The position numbers and the translations under genes were made by a program. Source: Nocardioides litoris (GTDB taxonomy: Bacteria; Actinomycetota; Actinomycetes; Propionibacteriales; Nocardioidaceae). From it: 64,000 nt of DNA. This document shows positions 44,108 through 54,206 of the stretch, piece after piece. The notes under the pieces are model-generated. The model made no database searches, was not told the DNA's origin, and saw nothing but the letters and a program-made list of their open reading frames with translations. The stretch lies in contig NZ_VDMR01000004.1 of the NCBI RefSeq assembly GCF_006346315.1, positions 336,925 to 400,924 on the forward strand, read 5' to 3'. Numbering within the stretch: the stretch's first letter is position 1; each line of letters opens with the position of its first letter.

Positions 44108-44171
44108 GGGGCACCTCCGAGGTCGGCGTCCCTGACGACGCTACGCCGGCGCCGACTGCCAGACTCCACCC

Positions 44172-45305
44172 GTGACTGCGAGCCCGCCCCCCGCCCCCGA
44201 GCGCCGCGACGTCGTCGTCCTCGGCTCCACCGGGTCGATCGGCACCCAGGCGCTGGAGATCTGCCGGCGCCACCCCGAGCGCTTCCGGGTCGTCGGCCTG
44301 ACCGCCGGCGGCAGCAACCCCGGGCTGTTCGAGCAGCAGGTCGCCGAGCTCCGCACGGCGTACCCCGACCTGTGGCACGGGCTGGGGGAGGAGGCCTCGG
44401 TCGAGGCCGCTGGCCGGCCGTGCGACGTCGTGCTCAACGGCATCACGGGCGCGGTCGGGCTCCGGCCCACGCTCGCCGCGCTCGACGCCGGCACGACCCT
44501 CGCCCTGGCCAACAAGGAGTCGCTCATCATGGGCGGTCCGCTGGTCCTCGAGCGCGCCCGGCCGGGACAGATCGTGCCGGTCGACTCCGAGCACAGCGCC
44601 CTGGCCCAGTGCCTGCGCGGCGGGCGGCCCGACGAGGTGCGCCGCCTGGTCCTCACCGCCAGCGGCGGGCCGTTCCGCGGCCGCAGCCGTGACCAGCTCG
44701 CGGACGTCACCCCCGAGCAGGCCATGGCCCACCCCACCTGGGACATGGGGCCCGTCATCACCATCAACTCCGCCACCCTGGTCAACAAGGGCCTGGAGGT
44801 GATCGAGGCGCACCTGCTCTTCGGCATCCCCTTCGACCGCATCGAGGTCGTCGTGCACCCCACGAGCGTCGTGCACTCGATGGTCGAGTTCGTCGACGGC
44901 TCGACGCTGGTGCAGGCGAGCCCGCCCACCATGCTCATCCCCATCGCGCTCGGGCTGGCCTGGCCCGACCGGGTGCCCGACACCGCACCGCCGGTGGACT
45001 GGACGCGGCCCGAGACGTGGGAGTTCACCCCGCTCGACGACGACGCCTTCCCGGCCGTCCCCCTGGCCCGCGAGGCCGGCGAGCGCGGCGGCACCGCCCC
45101 GGCGGTCTACAACGCCGCCAACGAGGAGTGCGTCGCCGCCTTCCGCGACGGCCGGCTGCCCTTCGTCGACATCGTCGAGCGAGTGGCCGACGTGGTGCGG
45201 GCCCACGACGTACCCTCAGGGGGGACCCTCACGGTCGACGACGTGCTCGCCGCCGACGCCTGGGCCCGTGACCTCGCGCAAGACCTGATCGGGAGCCCTC
45301 GTTGA
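44172..45305 (+). CDS. dxr: 1-deoxy-D-xylulose 5-phosphate reductoisomerase
   Basis: 377 residues. NADPH-binding [15 protein letters not shown], metal/substrate site [39 protein letters not shown] and NAANEECV. Second step of the MEP isoprenoid pathway, making MEP. The step IspG is encoded 1.8 kb downstream. CAGACT (44160-44165) ends 6 nt before the GTG start. Stop overlaps the M50 protease start. Confidence 0.98.
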   Translation: MTASPPPAPERRDVVVLGSTGSIGTQALEICRRHPERFRVVGLTAGGSNPGLFEQQVAELRTAYPDLWHGLGEEASVEAAGRPCDVVLNGITGAVGLRPTLAALDAGTTLALANKESLIMGGPLVLERARPGQIVPVDSEHSALAQCLRGGRPDEVRRLVLTASGGPFRGRSRDQLADVTPEQAMAHPTWDMGPVITINSATLVNKGLEVIEAHLLFGIPFDRIEVVVHPTSVVHSMVEFVDGSTLVQASPPTMLIPIALGLAWPDRVPDTAPPVDWTRPETWEFTPLDDDAFPAVPLAREAGERGGTAPAVYNAANEECVAAFRDGRLPFVDIVERVADVVRAHDVPSGGTLTVDDVLAADAWARDLAQDLIGSPR

Positions 45306-46684
45306 CCGTCGTCCTCTTCGTGCTCGGCGTGGTGATCTTCGCCGTCTCCATCCTCGTCTCGATCGGCCTGCACGAGCTCGGCCACATGATCCCGGCCAAG
45401 AAGTTCGGCGGGAAGGTCACCCAGTACTTCGTCGGTTTCGGCCCCACCGTGTGGAGCAAGCAGGTCGGCGAGACCGAGTACGGCGTCAAGGCCATCCCCC
45501 TCGGCGGCTACGTCAAGATCGTCGGGATGCTGCCGCCCGCGGCCGCGGACCTCGTCGACGAGGTCGCCTACGACGCCGACGGCCAGCGCGTCCAGCGCAT
45601 CCGCAAGTCCAACACCGGCCTGTTCACCCAGCTCATCAGCGACGCCCGCGCCGCCGAGTGGGAGCTGGTCCGGCCCGAGGACTCCGACCGCCTGTTCTAC
45701 AAGATGGCGTCCTGGAAGAAGATCGTCGTCATGGCCGGCGGGCCGACGGTCAACCTGCTGATCGCCTTCTTCCTGTTCTGGCTCCTCTTCTCCACCCACG
45801 GCCGCGAGCTGCCCCCCGAGGTGCCCGACGGCGCCCCGACCATCGCCGCCGTCTCCGAGTGCGTCCTGCCGTACGCCGAGAGCGGCCGCGCCTGCACCCC
45901 GACCGACCCCGAGACGCCCGCGGCCCAGGCCGGCCTGCGCCCCGGCGACACCATCACCTCCTTCAAGGGCCAGGAGATCGGCAGCTGGGACCAGCTCACC
46001 CAACTGATCCGCGCCAACCGCGACGCCGCCGCCCCGCTGGTCTACGAGCGCGACGGCCAGACGGTCACCACCACCGTGACCACCACCGTCACCGCCCGCC
46101 CCGCCTCCGAGGACAACCCCCAGCTCCAGGAGGTCGGCTTCCTCGGAGTCACGCCCGTCCAGGTCTCCCCGCTCGAGACCGGCGGCCCGGTCTACACCCT
46201 CGACCAGATGGGCACCATGACCGTCGACACGGTCAAGGCCATCGGCACCCTGCCCGTCAAGGTCTGGGGTGTGGCCAAGGCCATCGTCGGCGTCGAGGAC
46301 CGCGCCCTCGACAGCCCCATCAGCGTCGTCGGCGGCGGCCGCATCGCGGGCGAGGCCACCGCCGCCACCCAGCTCAGCACCGGCGAGGACTTCACCACCA
46401 GCGACAAGTTCTTCTTCCTCATCAGCCTCGTCGCCGGCTTCAACCTCTTCATCGGCCTGTTCAACTTCGTCCCCCTCCTCCCGCTCGACGGCGGCCACAT
46501 CGCCACCGCCACCTGGGAGGCCCTCCGCCGCCGCCTGGCCCGCCTGCGCCGCAAGCCCGACCCCGGGTACGCCGACGCCGCCAAGCTCCTCCCCATCGCC
46601 TACGTCATGGCCGGCGCCATGCTCGTCCTCGGCGTCGTGCTGATCGTGGGCGACCTGGTGGCGCCGGTGCAGAGTCCCTTCTGA
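45302..46684 (+). CDS. M50 site-2 membrane metalloprotease (RseP/Rip1-like)
   Basis: 460 residues. Membrane-embedded zinc motif GLHELGHM (HExxH) in the first helix, PDZ-like segment ([20 protein letters not shown]) and the third ligand helix [11 protein letters not shown]. Homologue of Rv2869c (Rip1), which cleaves anti-sigma factors and other membrane proteins. Uses a TTG start overlapping the dxr stop. The dxr-M50-ispG order matches M. tuberculosis. Confidence 0.95.
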   Translation: MTVVLFVLGVVIFAVSILVSIGLHELGHMIPAKKFGGKVTQYFVGFGPTVWSKQVGETEYGVKAIPLGGYVKIVGMLPPAAADLVDEVAYDADGQRVQRIRKSNTGLFTQLISDARAAEWELVRPEDSDRLFYKMASWKKIVVMAGGPTVNLLIAFFLFWLLFSTHGRELPPEVPDGAPTIAAVSECVLPYAESGRACTPTDPETPAAQAGLRPGDTITSFKGQEIGSWDQLTQLIRANRDAAAPLVYERDGQTVTTTVTTTVTARPASEDNPQLQEVGFLGVTPVQVSPLETGGPVYTLDQMGTMTVDTVKAIGTLPVKVWGVAKAIVGVEDRALDSPISVVGGGRIAGEATAATQLSTGEDFTTSDKFFFLISLVAGFNLFIGLFNFVPLLPLDGGHIATATWEALRRRLARLRRKPDPGYADAAKLLPIAYVMAGAMLVLGVVLIVGDLVAPVQSPF

Positions 46685-46687
46685 CCG

Positions 46688-46765
46688 GTCGGCCGGCGGG
46701 TGGGCCTGGAGCCGCCCGGGTCGGCGGCGCGGCGGCCCCAGGCGCCACCCCACCCGCCGGCCGAC
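46688..46765 (+). terminator. Long terminator hairpin after the M50 protease gene
   Basis: GTCGGCCGGCGGGTGGG (46688-46704) pairs perfectly with CCCACCCGCCGGCCGAC (46749-46765): a 17-bp stem with a 44-nt loop, starting 4 bp after the stop. No U-run, as usual in high-GC actinobacteria. Confidence 0.6.
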
Positions 46766-46875
46766 GTGCGCCGTGTGGCGGACCCTGGCCCGGCCGGCTG
46801 CTCCGCGCGCCGTGTGGCCCGGTCCTGCCAAGGCCCGGGCGCCTCAGGGCGGTTGCGCCCTGGTGGTGACCTCAC

Positions 46876-47050
46876 GGTGGTCGAGGAGGGCGCGCTGGCG
46901 CCCGTCTCGAGACCACCCGACCGCAGCGCGGGGGACAGCAGGACCGGCTGACGGTTCGTGGTCTCGAGACAGGACGTCGTCCTTCCTCGACCACCGCGTG
47001 CCATCCACGGTGGTCGAGGAGGGCGCCCTGCCGCCGGTCTCGAGGCCCCC
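46876..47050. repeat. Cluster of three REP-like repeats
   Basis: Unit: GGTGGTCGAGGAGGGCGC at one end and GTCTCGAGACCACC-like at the other, roughly 40 bp. Copies at 46876-46917 (+), 46958-46995 (inverted) and 47009-47047 (+, slightly diverged). Each can fold on itself and the inverted copy can pair with either neighbour. The rest of 46685-47131 holds the terminator above and no gene; GCGCCGTGTGGC occurs twice (46768-46815 area). Confidence 0.8.
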
Positions 47051-47131
47051 GCAGCCGACGTACCCGACCCGGCTCCTCGCCGATCCGTCATCGATGGAGG
47101 GTGGGTGGGGGGAGGGAAGTAGATTGGGGGC

Positions 47132-48292
47132 ATGACCTCGACGCCCGTCAGCCTGGGCATGCCGGCCGCCCCGCCGCCGGTGCTCGCCCCCCGCCGGCCT
47201 ACCCGCCAGATCAAGGTCGGCAAGGTCGGGGTCGGAAGCGAGTCGCCGGTCTCGGTGCAGTCGATGACCACGACGGTGACCGCCGACATCAACGCGACGC
47301 TGCAGCAGATCGCCGAGCTCACCGCGGCCGGCTGCGACATCGTCCGGGTGGCCTGCCCCGACCAGGAGGACGCGAAGGCGCTGCCCGCCATCGCGCAGAA
47401 GTCGCAGATCCCGGTGATCGCCGACATCCACTTCCAGCCCAAGTACGTCTTCGCCGCGATCGAGGCGGGGTGCGCCGCGGTGCGCGTCAACCCGGGCAAC
47501 ATCCGCAAGTTCGACGACCAGGTCAAGGAGATCGCCCAGGCGGCCTCCGACCACGGCACGAGCATCCGCATCGGCGTCAACGCCGGCTCGCTCGACAAGC
47601 GGCTGCTCGCCAAGTACGGCAAGGCCACGCCCGAGGCGCTCGTGGAGAGCGCGATGTGGGAGGCCAGCCTCTTCGAGGAGCACGGGTTCCGCGACTTCAA
47701 GATCTCGGTCAAGCACAACGACCCCGTCGTCATGGTCCGCGCCTACGAGCTCCTCGCCGAGGCCGGCGACTGGCCGCTCCACCTCGGCGTGACCGAGGCC
47801 GGGCCCGCGTTCCAGGGCACCATCAAGTCCGCCACCGCCTTCGGGGCCCTGCTCAGCCAGGGCATCGGCGACACGATCCGCGTCTCCCTCAGCGCCCCGC
47901 CGGTGGAGGAGGTCAAGGTCGGCATCCAGATCCTGCAGTCGCTCAACCTGCGCGAGCGCAAGCTCGAGATCGTCAGCTGCCCCTCCTGCGGCCGCGCGCA
48001 GGTCGACGTCTACAAGCTGGCCGACGAGGTCACCGCCGGCCTCGACGGCCTCGAGGTCCCGCTGCGGGTCGCGGTCATGGGCTGCGTCGTCAACGGTCCC
48101 GGCGAGGCCCGCGAGGCCGACCTGGGCGTCGCCTCCGGCAACGGCAAGGGCCAGATCTTCGTCAAGGGCGAGGTCATCAAGACCGTGCCGGAGTCGCAGA
48201 TCGTCGAGACCCTCATCGAGGAGGCCATGCGCATCGCCGAGGGCATGGAGGCCGTCGAGGGCGCCGGCGCCGAGGTCAGCGTCGGCGGCTGA
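47132..48292 (+). CDS. ispG: (E)-4-hydroxy-3-methylbut-2-enyl-diphosphate synthase
   Basis: 386 residues. TIM-barrel start [35 protein letters not shown]-terminal Fe-S half with CPSCGR and [13 protein letters not shown] carrying the 4Fe-4S ligands. Converts MEcPP to HMBPP in the MEP pathway. TAGATT (47120-47125) ends 6 nt before the ATG. Confidence 0.98.
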   Translation: MTSTPVSLGMPAAPPPVLAPRRPTRQIKVGKVGVGSESPVSVQSMTTTVTADINATLQQIAELTAAGCDIVRVACPDQEDAKALPAIAQKSQIPVIADIHFQPKYVFAAIEAGCAAVRVNPGNIRKFDDQVKEIAQAASDHGTSIRIGVNAGSLDKRLLAKYGKATPEALVESAMWEASLFEEHGFRDFKISVKHNDPVVMVRAYELLAEAGDWPLHLGVTEAGPAFQGTIKSATAFGALLSQGIGDTIRVSLSAPPVEEVKVGIQILQSLNLRERKLEIVSCPSCGRAQVDVYKLADEVTAGLDGLEVPLRVAVMGCVVNGPGEAREADLGVASGNGKGQIFVKGEVIKTVPESQIVETLIEEAMRIAEGMEAVEGAGAEVSVGG

Positions 48293-48349
48293 GGCTGCCA
48301 CCCCTGGCTCACCCCCTGGGGGCGGTACGCCGACCACTAGGCTCGGCGC

Positions 48350-49195
48350 GTGCCAGCCAGTCGCCACGGGGTCCGGGTCCTGGGGACCCCTGACCTCGAC
48401 GACTTCGTCCGGCTGGCCCAGCGCGACCCGGTCGTCAACGTCTTCGCCCTCTACCGCGCCCGCACCACCAGCCTCGAGCCGCGCTGGCTCGGGGGCGAGA
48501 TGTGGGGGCGCTTCGACGAGGGCACCCTGGTCGCCGCCTGCCACGTCGGCGCCAACCTGGTGCCCATCGAGGCCACGGCCGACGACGCCCGTGCCTTCGC
48601 CGAGCGGGCGCTGGCCCGCGGCCGCACCGCGACCACGATCGTCGGACCGCACGAGGCCGTCCGCACGTTCTGGAACGGCGTCGCCGCCGGCTGGGGCCGC
48701 CCCCGCGAGGCCCGCTGGATGCAGCCCCACCTGGCCATCGACGGCCCGCCGGAGGCCGAGCCCGACCCCGAGGTGCGGCGTACCGAGCGGTCGGACCTGT
48801 CGACGCTCTACCCGGCCTGCGTGGCGATGTACACCGAGGAGGTCGGCGTCTCGCCCGAGGCGGGCGGGTCGGGCGACCTCTACCGCGCCCGGGTGACCCA
48901 GCTGGTCTCCCGCGGCTGGTCCTTCGCCCGCTTCGACCGCGGCGAGCTGGTGTTCAAGGCCGAGGTCGCCTGCGCCACCGCCGACGCCGCGCAGGTGCAG
49001 GGCGTGTGGGTGCCGCCCGAGCGGCGCGGGGAGGGCCTCGCGGTGGCCGGCATGGCCGCCGTCGTCGAGCACGTGCGCCGCGAGATCGCGCCGACGGTCT
49101 CCCTCTACGTCAACGAGTGGAACCAGCCCGCCCGTCGCGCCTACGAGCGCGTCGGGTTCCGCGAGACCGCCCGGTTCTCGACCGTCATGTTCTAG
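48350..49195 (+). CDS. DUF4081/GNAT-domain acetyltransferase (Rv2867c-like)
   Basis: 281 residues. The N-terminal DUF4081-type region (PVVNVFALYRARTT, GGEMWGRFDEGTLVAACHVG) precedes a GNAT domain with VQGVWVPPERRGEGLAVAGMAAVV and NEWNQPARRAYERVGF. Homologue of Rv2867c, always downstream of ispG; substrate unknown. TAGGCT (48338-48343) ends 6 nt before the GTG. Confidence 0.92.
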   Translation: MPASRHGVRVLGTPDLDDFVRLAQRDPVVNVFALYRARTTSLEPRWLGGEMWGRFDEGTLVAACHVGANLVPIEATADDARAFAERALARGRTATTIVGPHEAVRTFWNGVAAGWGRPREARWMQPHLAIDGPPEAEPDPEVRRTERSDLSTLYPACVAMYTEEVGVSPEAGGSGDLYRARVTQLVSRGWSFARFDRGELVFKAEVACATADAAQVQGVWVPPERRGEGLAVAGMAAVVEHVRREIAPTVSLYVNEWNQPARRAYERVGFRETARFSTVMF

Positions 49196-49222
49196 GCCCG
49201 CGCACCGCCCTACGCTCCACCC

Positions 49223-49591
49223 GTGGCCCTCTCGCGCAGCACCCGGTTCCTCGCCCTCGGCTTCCTCGGCAGCGGGGTCGTCCACCTCGCCAAGCCGGAG
49301 GTCTACGAGCCGATCATGCCGTCGTGGGTGCCCCGGCACCGCGAGGTCGTGCTGGGCAGCGGCGTCGCCGAGCTGGTGCTCGCCGCCGGCCTGCTCGCCC
49401 CGCAGACCCGGCGCGCCGCGGGCTGGGGCAGCGTCGGGCTGCTCCTCGGCGTCTACCCCGCCAACCTCAAGATGGTCGGCGACGCGATGGGCGGACGCAG
49501 CACCGCCCTCAAGGCCGTGGCCGTCGGCCGACTGCCGCTGCAGCTGCCGATGGTCCGCATCGCCCTGAGGGCGGCCCGCGAGGGCGTCTAG
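49223..49591 (+). CDS. DoxX-like small membrane protein
   Basis: 122 residues, four predicted helices. GSGVVHLAKPEVYEPIMP and GSGVAELVLAAGLLAPQTRRAAG are typical of DoxX-like/MauE families; role in redox or sulfur chemistry is only inferred from the family. TACGCT (49211-49216) lies 6 nt upstream of the GTG. Converges on the next gene with a 4-bp stop overlap. Confidence 0.8.
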   Translation: MALSRSTRFLALGFLGSGVVHLAKPEVYEPIMPSWVPRHREVVLGSGVAELVLAAGLLAPQTRRAAGWGSVGLLLGVYPANLKMVGDAMGGRSTALKAVAVGRLPLQLPMVRIALRAAREGV

Positions 49592-50568
49592 AACCGCGGG
49601 TTGCGGCGCAGCGAGGTGGTCCGCTCGCACGCAGCCCGCACGCAGCGCACCGTCGCCCACCGGCGGTCGCCGTACGCGTCGAGCAGCAGGGTGCGGGCGC
49701 CCTCCCACCGCACGGTCCCGAAGAAGCTGCCGACCGTGTACGTCGCGAGCGGGCGGCCGGTGACGGTCCACAGGCGCAGCCTGTCGGGGCCGAGCCCGTC
49801 GACGAGCTTGTCCTGCGTCACGATCCGCGAGCCGTCGGGGGAGAAGGACCGCACGGCCTGGCGGCAGGAGCGCCACAGCACGGTGCGCGGCACCGAGAGC
49901 GTGGTCACCTGGCTGCAGCCACCGTCGTAGGGGTCCTTGTCGAACGACGCGAGGCGGTTGCTGCCCAGGTCGGCGGCGTAGGGGAACCCGGTGCCGATGG
50001 CGGTGCGCCGGTTGGTGCGCACGTCCCACACCGCGCCGCCGTCGGGGCCGCCCACCACCGCGCGGCCGCCGTCGAGGTCGAGGACCCGCGGGTAGCGGCG
50101 GAACGTCGCGCTCCGCACCGTGGTGCCGTCGCGGGCGTCGAGCACGGTGACCCAGGTGCGGCCGCGCGGGATGCGGTACTGGTGGGCCGCGAACGTCGCC
50201 CCGTCGTCGGCGAGCAGGACCTCCTCGGGCAGGAAGTTCTCGGCCAGGGTGCGCCTCGCGCCGTCGCCGACCCGCAGGGTCTTCCAGGTGCCGCGCACGA
50301 GCGTGACCACGACGTACCCGCGACCGGAGGCGCCCGCCAGCGACGGGGTGCGCCCCGGCACCGTCGTACGACGAGCGCCGTCGACGACGACGTTGCCGTC
50401 GAGGTAGGGCACGGCGGGCCTGGCGCCGCGGGAGAGGCCGGCGGGCTCGATGTCGACGGTGCGGGTCGCCGCCGAGGCCGACCCGGCGCCCAGGCCCAGC
50501 AGGGTGGCGGCCAGGACGACCGCGAGGAGGGTGGTGACGGTGCGGCGGACGCGTGGGGTGCTGCTCAT
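49588..50568 (-). CDS. Secreted beta-propeller-like hypothetical protein
   Basis: 326 residues. Signal peptide VTTLLAVVLAATLLGLGAGSASA. The remainder is beta-rich with repeats resembling WD/TolB-like blades (VTVLDARDGTTVRSATF, FSPDGSRIVTQDK, LWTVTGRPLATY). Cys in GGCSQV, RSCRQ, VRCVRAACE. ATG with GGGAGGACT upstream. Function not recognised. Confidence 0.75.
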   Translation of the reverse strand: MSSTPRVRRTVTTLLAVVLAATLLGLGAGSASAATRTVDIEPAGLSRGARPAVPYLDGNVVVDGARRTTVPGRTPSLAGASGRGYVVVTLVRGTWKTLRVGDGARRTLAENFLPEEVLLADDGATFAAHQYRIPRGRTWVTVLDARDGTTVRSATFRRYPRVLDLDGGRAVVGGPDGGAVWDVRTNRRTAIGTGFPYAADLGSNRLASFDKDPYDGGCSQVTTLSVPRTVLWRSCRQAVRSFSPDGSRIVTQDKLVDGLGPDRLRLWTVTGRPLATYTVGSFFGTVRWEGARTLLLDAYGDRRWATVRCVRAACERTTSLRRNPRF

Positions 50569-50678
50569 GGGAGTCCTCCCGAGCTCGGGGCCGGCCGGAC
50601 GCCGACCCTCCATGACACCAGAGACGCACGCGAGAACCCGTTGGTTGCTCCGGGCGCGTCACCCGTAGCCTTCGCTCC

Positions 50679-52460
50679 ATGATCCTGCGGATGTCGACCC
50701 TGTTCGTGCGCACCCTGCGCGACGACCCTGCCGACGCCGAGGTCCCGAGCCACAAGCTCCTCGTGCGCGCCGGCTACATCCGCCGCGCCGCGCCCGGCAT
50801 CTACTCCTGGCTGCCGCTGGGCCTCCGGGTGCTGCGCCGCATCGAGACCATCATCCGCGAGGAGATGGACGGGATCGGCGCCCAGGAGCTGAGCTTCCCG
50901 GCGCTGCTGCCGCGCGAGCCCTACGAGGCGACCAACCGCTGGACCGAGTACGGCGACGGCATCTTCCGCCTCAAGGACCGCAAGGACGGCGACTACCTCC
51001 TCGGGCCGACGCACGAGGAGATGTTCACCCTCGTGGTGAAGGACATGTACTCCTCCTACAAGGACCTGCCCCTCTCGCTGTACCAGATCCAGACCAAGTA
51101 CCGCGACGAGGCGCGGCCCCGCGCCGGGCTGCTGCGCGGGCGCGAGTTCACGATGAAGGACTCCTACTCCTTCGACGTCGACGAGGCCGGCCTCGACGAG
51201 AGCTACCAGCGCCACCGCGACGCCTACGTGCGCATCTTCGACCGGCTCGGCTTCGACTACGTCGTCGTCAAGGCCACCTCGGGGGCCATGGGCGGGTCGC
51301 GGTCGGAGGAGTTCCTGGCCCGGGCCGCGGTCGGCGAGGACACCTACGTCCGCTGCACGACCTGCGACTACGCCGCCAACGTCGAGGCCGTCGAGGTGCA
51401 CCCGCCCGCCCCCTCGTCGTACGACGACGCCCCGGCCGCGAGGCCTCTCCCGACCCCCGACACCCCGACCATCGACACGCTGGTCGCCCACCTCAACGCG
51501 GCGTTCCCGCGCGACGACCGGCCGTGGACGGCCGGCGACACGTTGAAGAACGTCCTCGTGGTGCTCACCCACCCCGACGGCACCCGTGAGCCGGTCGCCA
51601 TCGGCCTGCCCGGTGACCGGGAGGTCGACCAGAAGCGGCTCGAGGGCCAGCTGGAGCCGATCGAGGTCGAGCCGATGGACGAGGCCGAGATGCGCAAGCA
51701 CCCGGCGCTGGTCAAGGGCTACATCGGTCCCGGCGCGCTCGGCTCCGAGAGCGCCTCGGGCATCCGCTACCTCCTCGACCCGCGCGTGGTCGAGGGCACC
51801 CGCTGGGTGACCGGCGCCGACGTCGCGGGCAGCCACGTCATCGACCTGGTCGCCGGCCGCGACTTCACCGGCGACGGCACCGTCGAGGCCGCCGACGTCC
51901 GCGACGGCGACCCCTGCCCGCGCTGCGCCGCCCGCGGCGACGGGGGCGTGCTGGAGTCGGCCCGCGGCATCGAGATGGGCCACATCTTCCAGCTCGGCCG
52001 CAAGTACGCCGAGGCGCTCGACCTCAAGGTCCTCGACGAGGGCGGCAAGCTGGTCACCGTCACCATGGGCTCCTACGGCATCGGCGTGACCCGCGCGGTC
52101 GCGGCGATCGCCGAAGGCACCCTCGACGACATCGGCCTGTGCTGGCCCCGCAACGTCGCCCCGGCCGACGTCCACGTCGTCGCCGCCGGCAAGGACGAGG
52201 CCGTCTTCGCCGCCGCCGAGCAGATCGCCCGCGACCTCGACGCCGCCGGCGTCGAGGTGCTCTACGACGACCGGGCCGGCAAGACCAGCCCCGGCGTGAA
52301 GTTCAAGGACGCCGAGCTGATCGGCGTCCCGACCATCGTCGTGGTCGGCAAGGGCCTCGCCGCCGGCACCGTCGAGGTCAAGGACCGGCGTACGGGCGAG
52401 CGGGTCGAGCACCCCGTCGGCGACGTCGTCGACCACCTGGTCGCGCTCGTCCGGTCGTGA
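50679..52460 (+). CDS. proS: Prolyl-tRNA synthetase
   Basis: 593 residues, bacterial-type class II enzyme: motif 1 [12 protein letters not shown], motif 2 [23 protein letters not shown], motif 3 [10 protein letters not shown]. The editing (INS) domain is present between motifs 2 and 3 (about 235-390, [11 protein letters not shown]). Anticodon-binding domain from [17 protein letters not shown] (50666-50671) ends 7 nt before the ATG. Confidence 0.98.
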   Translation: MILRMSTLFVRTLRDDPADAEVPSHKLLVRAGYIRRAAPGIYSWLPLGLRVLRRIETIIREEMDGIGAQELSFPALLPREPYEATNRWTEYGDGIFRLKDRKDGDYLLGPTHEEMFTLVVKDMYSSYKDLPLSLYQIQTKYRDEARPRAGLLRGREFTMKDSYSFDVDEAGLDESYQRHRDAYVRIFDRLGFDYVVVKATSGAMGGSRSEEFLARAAVGEDTYVRCTTCDYAANVEAVEVHPPAPSSYDDAPAARPLPTPDTPTIDTLVAHLNAAFPRDDRPWTAGDTLKNVLVVLTHPDGTREPVAIGLPGDREVDQKRLEGQLEPIEVEPMDEAEMRKHPALVKGYIGPGALGSESASGIRYLLDPRVVEGTRWVTGADVAGSHVIDLVAGRDFTGDGTVEAADVRDGDPCPRCAARGDGGVLESARGIEMGHIFQLGRKYAEALDLKVLDEGGKLVTVTMGSYGIGVTRAVAAIAEGTLDDIGLCWPRNVAPADVHVVAAGKDEAVFAAAEQIARDLDAAGVEVLYDDRAGKTSPGVKFKDAELIGVPTIVVVGKGLAAGTVEVKDRRTGERVEHPVGDVVDHLVALVRS

Positions 52461-52483
52461 GAGTGGCCGGTCGACGGGGGTGA

Positions 52484-52655
52484 GGAACACCCGGTCGACC
52501 GGGTGTTCCTGCAGCAGGGCAGGGAGTTCATGCGCTGGGCGGGCAATGCATTGCCCTCCCAGCGCGAGAACTGCCCGCCCAGTCCGCGCTGGCGAGGAAA
52601 CCCCGGCCGACCGGGGGTTCCCACGCTGGGCGGGCAGTTCCAGCAATTGCCAGAC
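52484..52655. repeat. Composite palindromic repeat, copy B
   Basis: Between convergent proS and TetR. Perfect 26-bp palindrome at 52484-52509, identical to 29630-29655. A 34-bp near-palindrome at 52532-52565 (GCGCTGGGCGGGCAATG and its complement with one mismatch). Further arms: AACTGCCCGCCCAG near 52569-52582 with CTGGGCGGGCAGTT (52625-52639), and a GAAACCCCGG/CCGGGGGTTC pair (52597-52620). No ORF. Confidence 0.85.
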
Positions 52656-52679
52656 AACCGGTGGGCGCAGGAGTGACCG

Positions 52680-53294
52680 TCAGGAGCGCCCGCCGGCCAG
52701 CCCCTCGACGAGGGTGAGCAGAGCGGTGCGGGCCTCGGCGGTGGCGCGGTCGCGGTCGGCGGGCTCGGCCCGGGCGGCGTACAGCGCGGCCTCCTCGAGC
52801 GCGCCGATCAGCACGTGGGCGAGCGGGGTGGCGGGCTGCGCGCGGATCAACCCCGACGCGACGAGGTCGGCCACCACGTCCTCGACGAGCCCGACGCCGT
52901 GGCGGCGGCCGATCTCGCGCCACTGGGCGTAGCCGAGGGCAGCCGGGGCCTCGAGGAGCACGATGCGGTGCACGTCGGGCCGGGCGCACACGGCCAGCCA
53001 GGCGTCGATGCTCGCCCGCACCGCGACGAGCGGGTCCGCGGCGCCGGAGCCGGGGGAGCGGTGCCCGCCGAGCTGCTCGACGATCTCGGCCGAGAGCTCC
53101 TCGTAGACCGCGGCGAACAGCCCCTCCTTGCCGCCGAACTGGTGGTACAGCGCCCCGCGGGTCACGCCCGCGGCGGTGGCCAGCTCGTCGGTGCCGACGC
53201 CGGCGTACCCCTTGGTCGCGAACAGCGGCCGGGCCGCGGCGACGAGCGCGGCGCGGGTGCCGGCGGTCCGCTCGGCCTGGGTACGTCGCGCCAC
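52680..53294 (-). CDS. TetR family transcriptional regulator
   Basis: 204 residues. N-terminal HTH: AARPLFATKGYAGVGTDELATAAGVTRGALYHQFGGKEGLFAAVY. C-terminal ligand domain with WLAVCARPDVHRIVLLEAPAAL. No obvious target; the nearest genes are the serine hydrolase pair. TAGGGT (53301-53306, minus) ends 6 nt before the GTG. Confidence 0.92.
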   Translation of the reverse strand: MARRTQAERTAGTRAALVAAARPLFATKGYAGVGTDELATAAGVTRGALYHQFGGKEGLFAAVYEELSAEIVEQLGGHRSPGSGAADPLVAVRASIDAWLAVCARPDVHRIVLLEAPAALGYAQWREIGRRHGVGLVEDVVADLVASGLIRAQPATPLAHVLIGALEEAALYAARAEPADRDRATAEARTALLTLVEGLAGGRS

Positions 53295-53303
53295 GTCCCC
53301 ACC

Positions 53304-54206
53304 CTAGGGCGGGTCGTCGACGGGGCGGCGCAGCACGGTGACCGCGGTGCGCGCCAGCTCGCCGATGGCGGCGTCGACGAGCGGCAGGTGGCGCTCGGGC
53401 CGCACCGCCTCGGTGAGCACGGTGACCGCCACCGGGTGTTCGTGGGGGAAGCAGACCACGGCCGCCTCGTGCCGCAGCCGCCCGAGCGTGCCGGTCTTGC
53501 CGTGCACCACCACGTCGTCGTGCGGGAACCCCGAGCCGATCCGGTGCCGCCAGGCCTGCAGCGCCATCGCATCGCGCACGCAGGCGTGCGCCGGGTGCCG
53601 GCGTGACCACAGCACCTCCAGCACCCGGCAGGCCTCTCGTGCGGTCGAGGCACTCGCGTACGCCGCGTCGTACTCCCGCGTGGCGACGTCGCGGTCGGGG
53701 TCGGCGAGCACCCGGTCGACGTCGTCGACGCCCGAGCCGAGCTCGCGCTTCATCCGTCGCCGGGAGGCCCCCGTGCCCCGTCGTACGACGGTGCGCGGCA
53801 CGCCTGCCGCCGCGAGGTGGGCGTTGAGGCGGTCGCGGCCGACGAGGTCGAGCAGGGCGTCGCCGCAGGCGTTGTCGGAGACCGCGAGCATCAGCCGCAC
53901 GCCGTCGCGGGCCGTGAGGACCACGTCGTCGAGGAGCATCCCGACCCCGGTGGGCCCGGGGGTCCGGCCGGTGCGGGGCAGCGGCAGCGGGTCGCGCAGG
54001 CCGAGGTCGCCGGCGGCCACGAGGTCGGCCCAGGCCAGGGCGAGCGGCAGCTTGTAGAGCGAGGCGACGGCGACCGGCTCGTCCCCGTCGAGGTCGACGC
54101 GCGCACGGTGCTCGTCGTGGTCGAGCCGGACCGCGTGCAGCCGCACGCGCACGCCGGCGTCACGGGCGACGTCGTGGAGCCGGTCGACGACCGTCGCCCC
54201 GCTCAC
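53304..54206 (-). CDS. Class A beta-lactamase-like serine hydrolase without signal peptide
   Basis: 300 residues. Serine motif SLYK (Ser49, Lys52), SDN in LAVSDNACGD, and KTG in VHGKTGTLG, the class A layout. The glutamate motif ExxLN of true class A enzymes is not found, and no signal peptide precedes the fold, so it may be a cytoplasmic esterase or regulator-like protein rather than a secreted lactamase. GTG start overlaps the LysR stop (GTGA), so it is in the LysR operon. Confidence 0.75.
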   Translation of the reverse strand: MSGATVVDRLHDVARDAGVRVRLHAVRLDHDEHRARVDLDGDEPVAVASLYKLPLALAWADLVAAGDLGLRDPLPLPRTGRTPGPTGVGMLLDDVVLTARDGVRLMLAVSDNACGDALLDLVGRDRLNAHLAAAGVPRTVVRRGTGASRRRMKRELGSGVDDVDRVLADPDRDVATREYDAAYASASTAREACRVLEVLWSRRHPAHACVRDAMALQAWRHRIGSGFPHDDVVVHGKTGTLGRLRHEAAVVCFPHEHPVAVTVLTEAVRPERHLPLVDAAIGELARTAVTVLRRPVDDPP

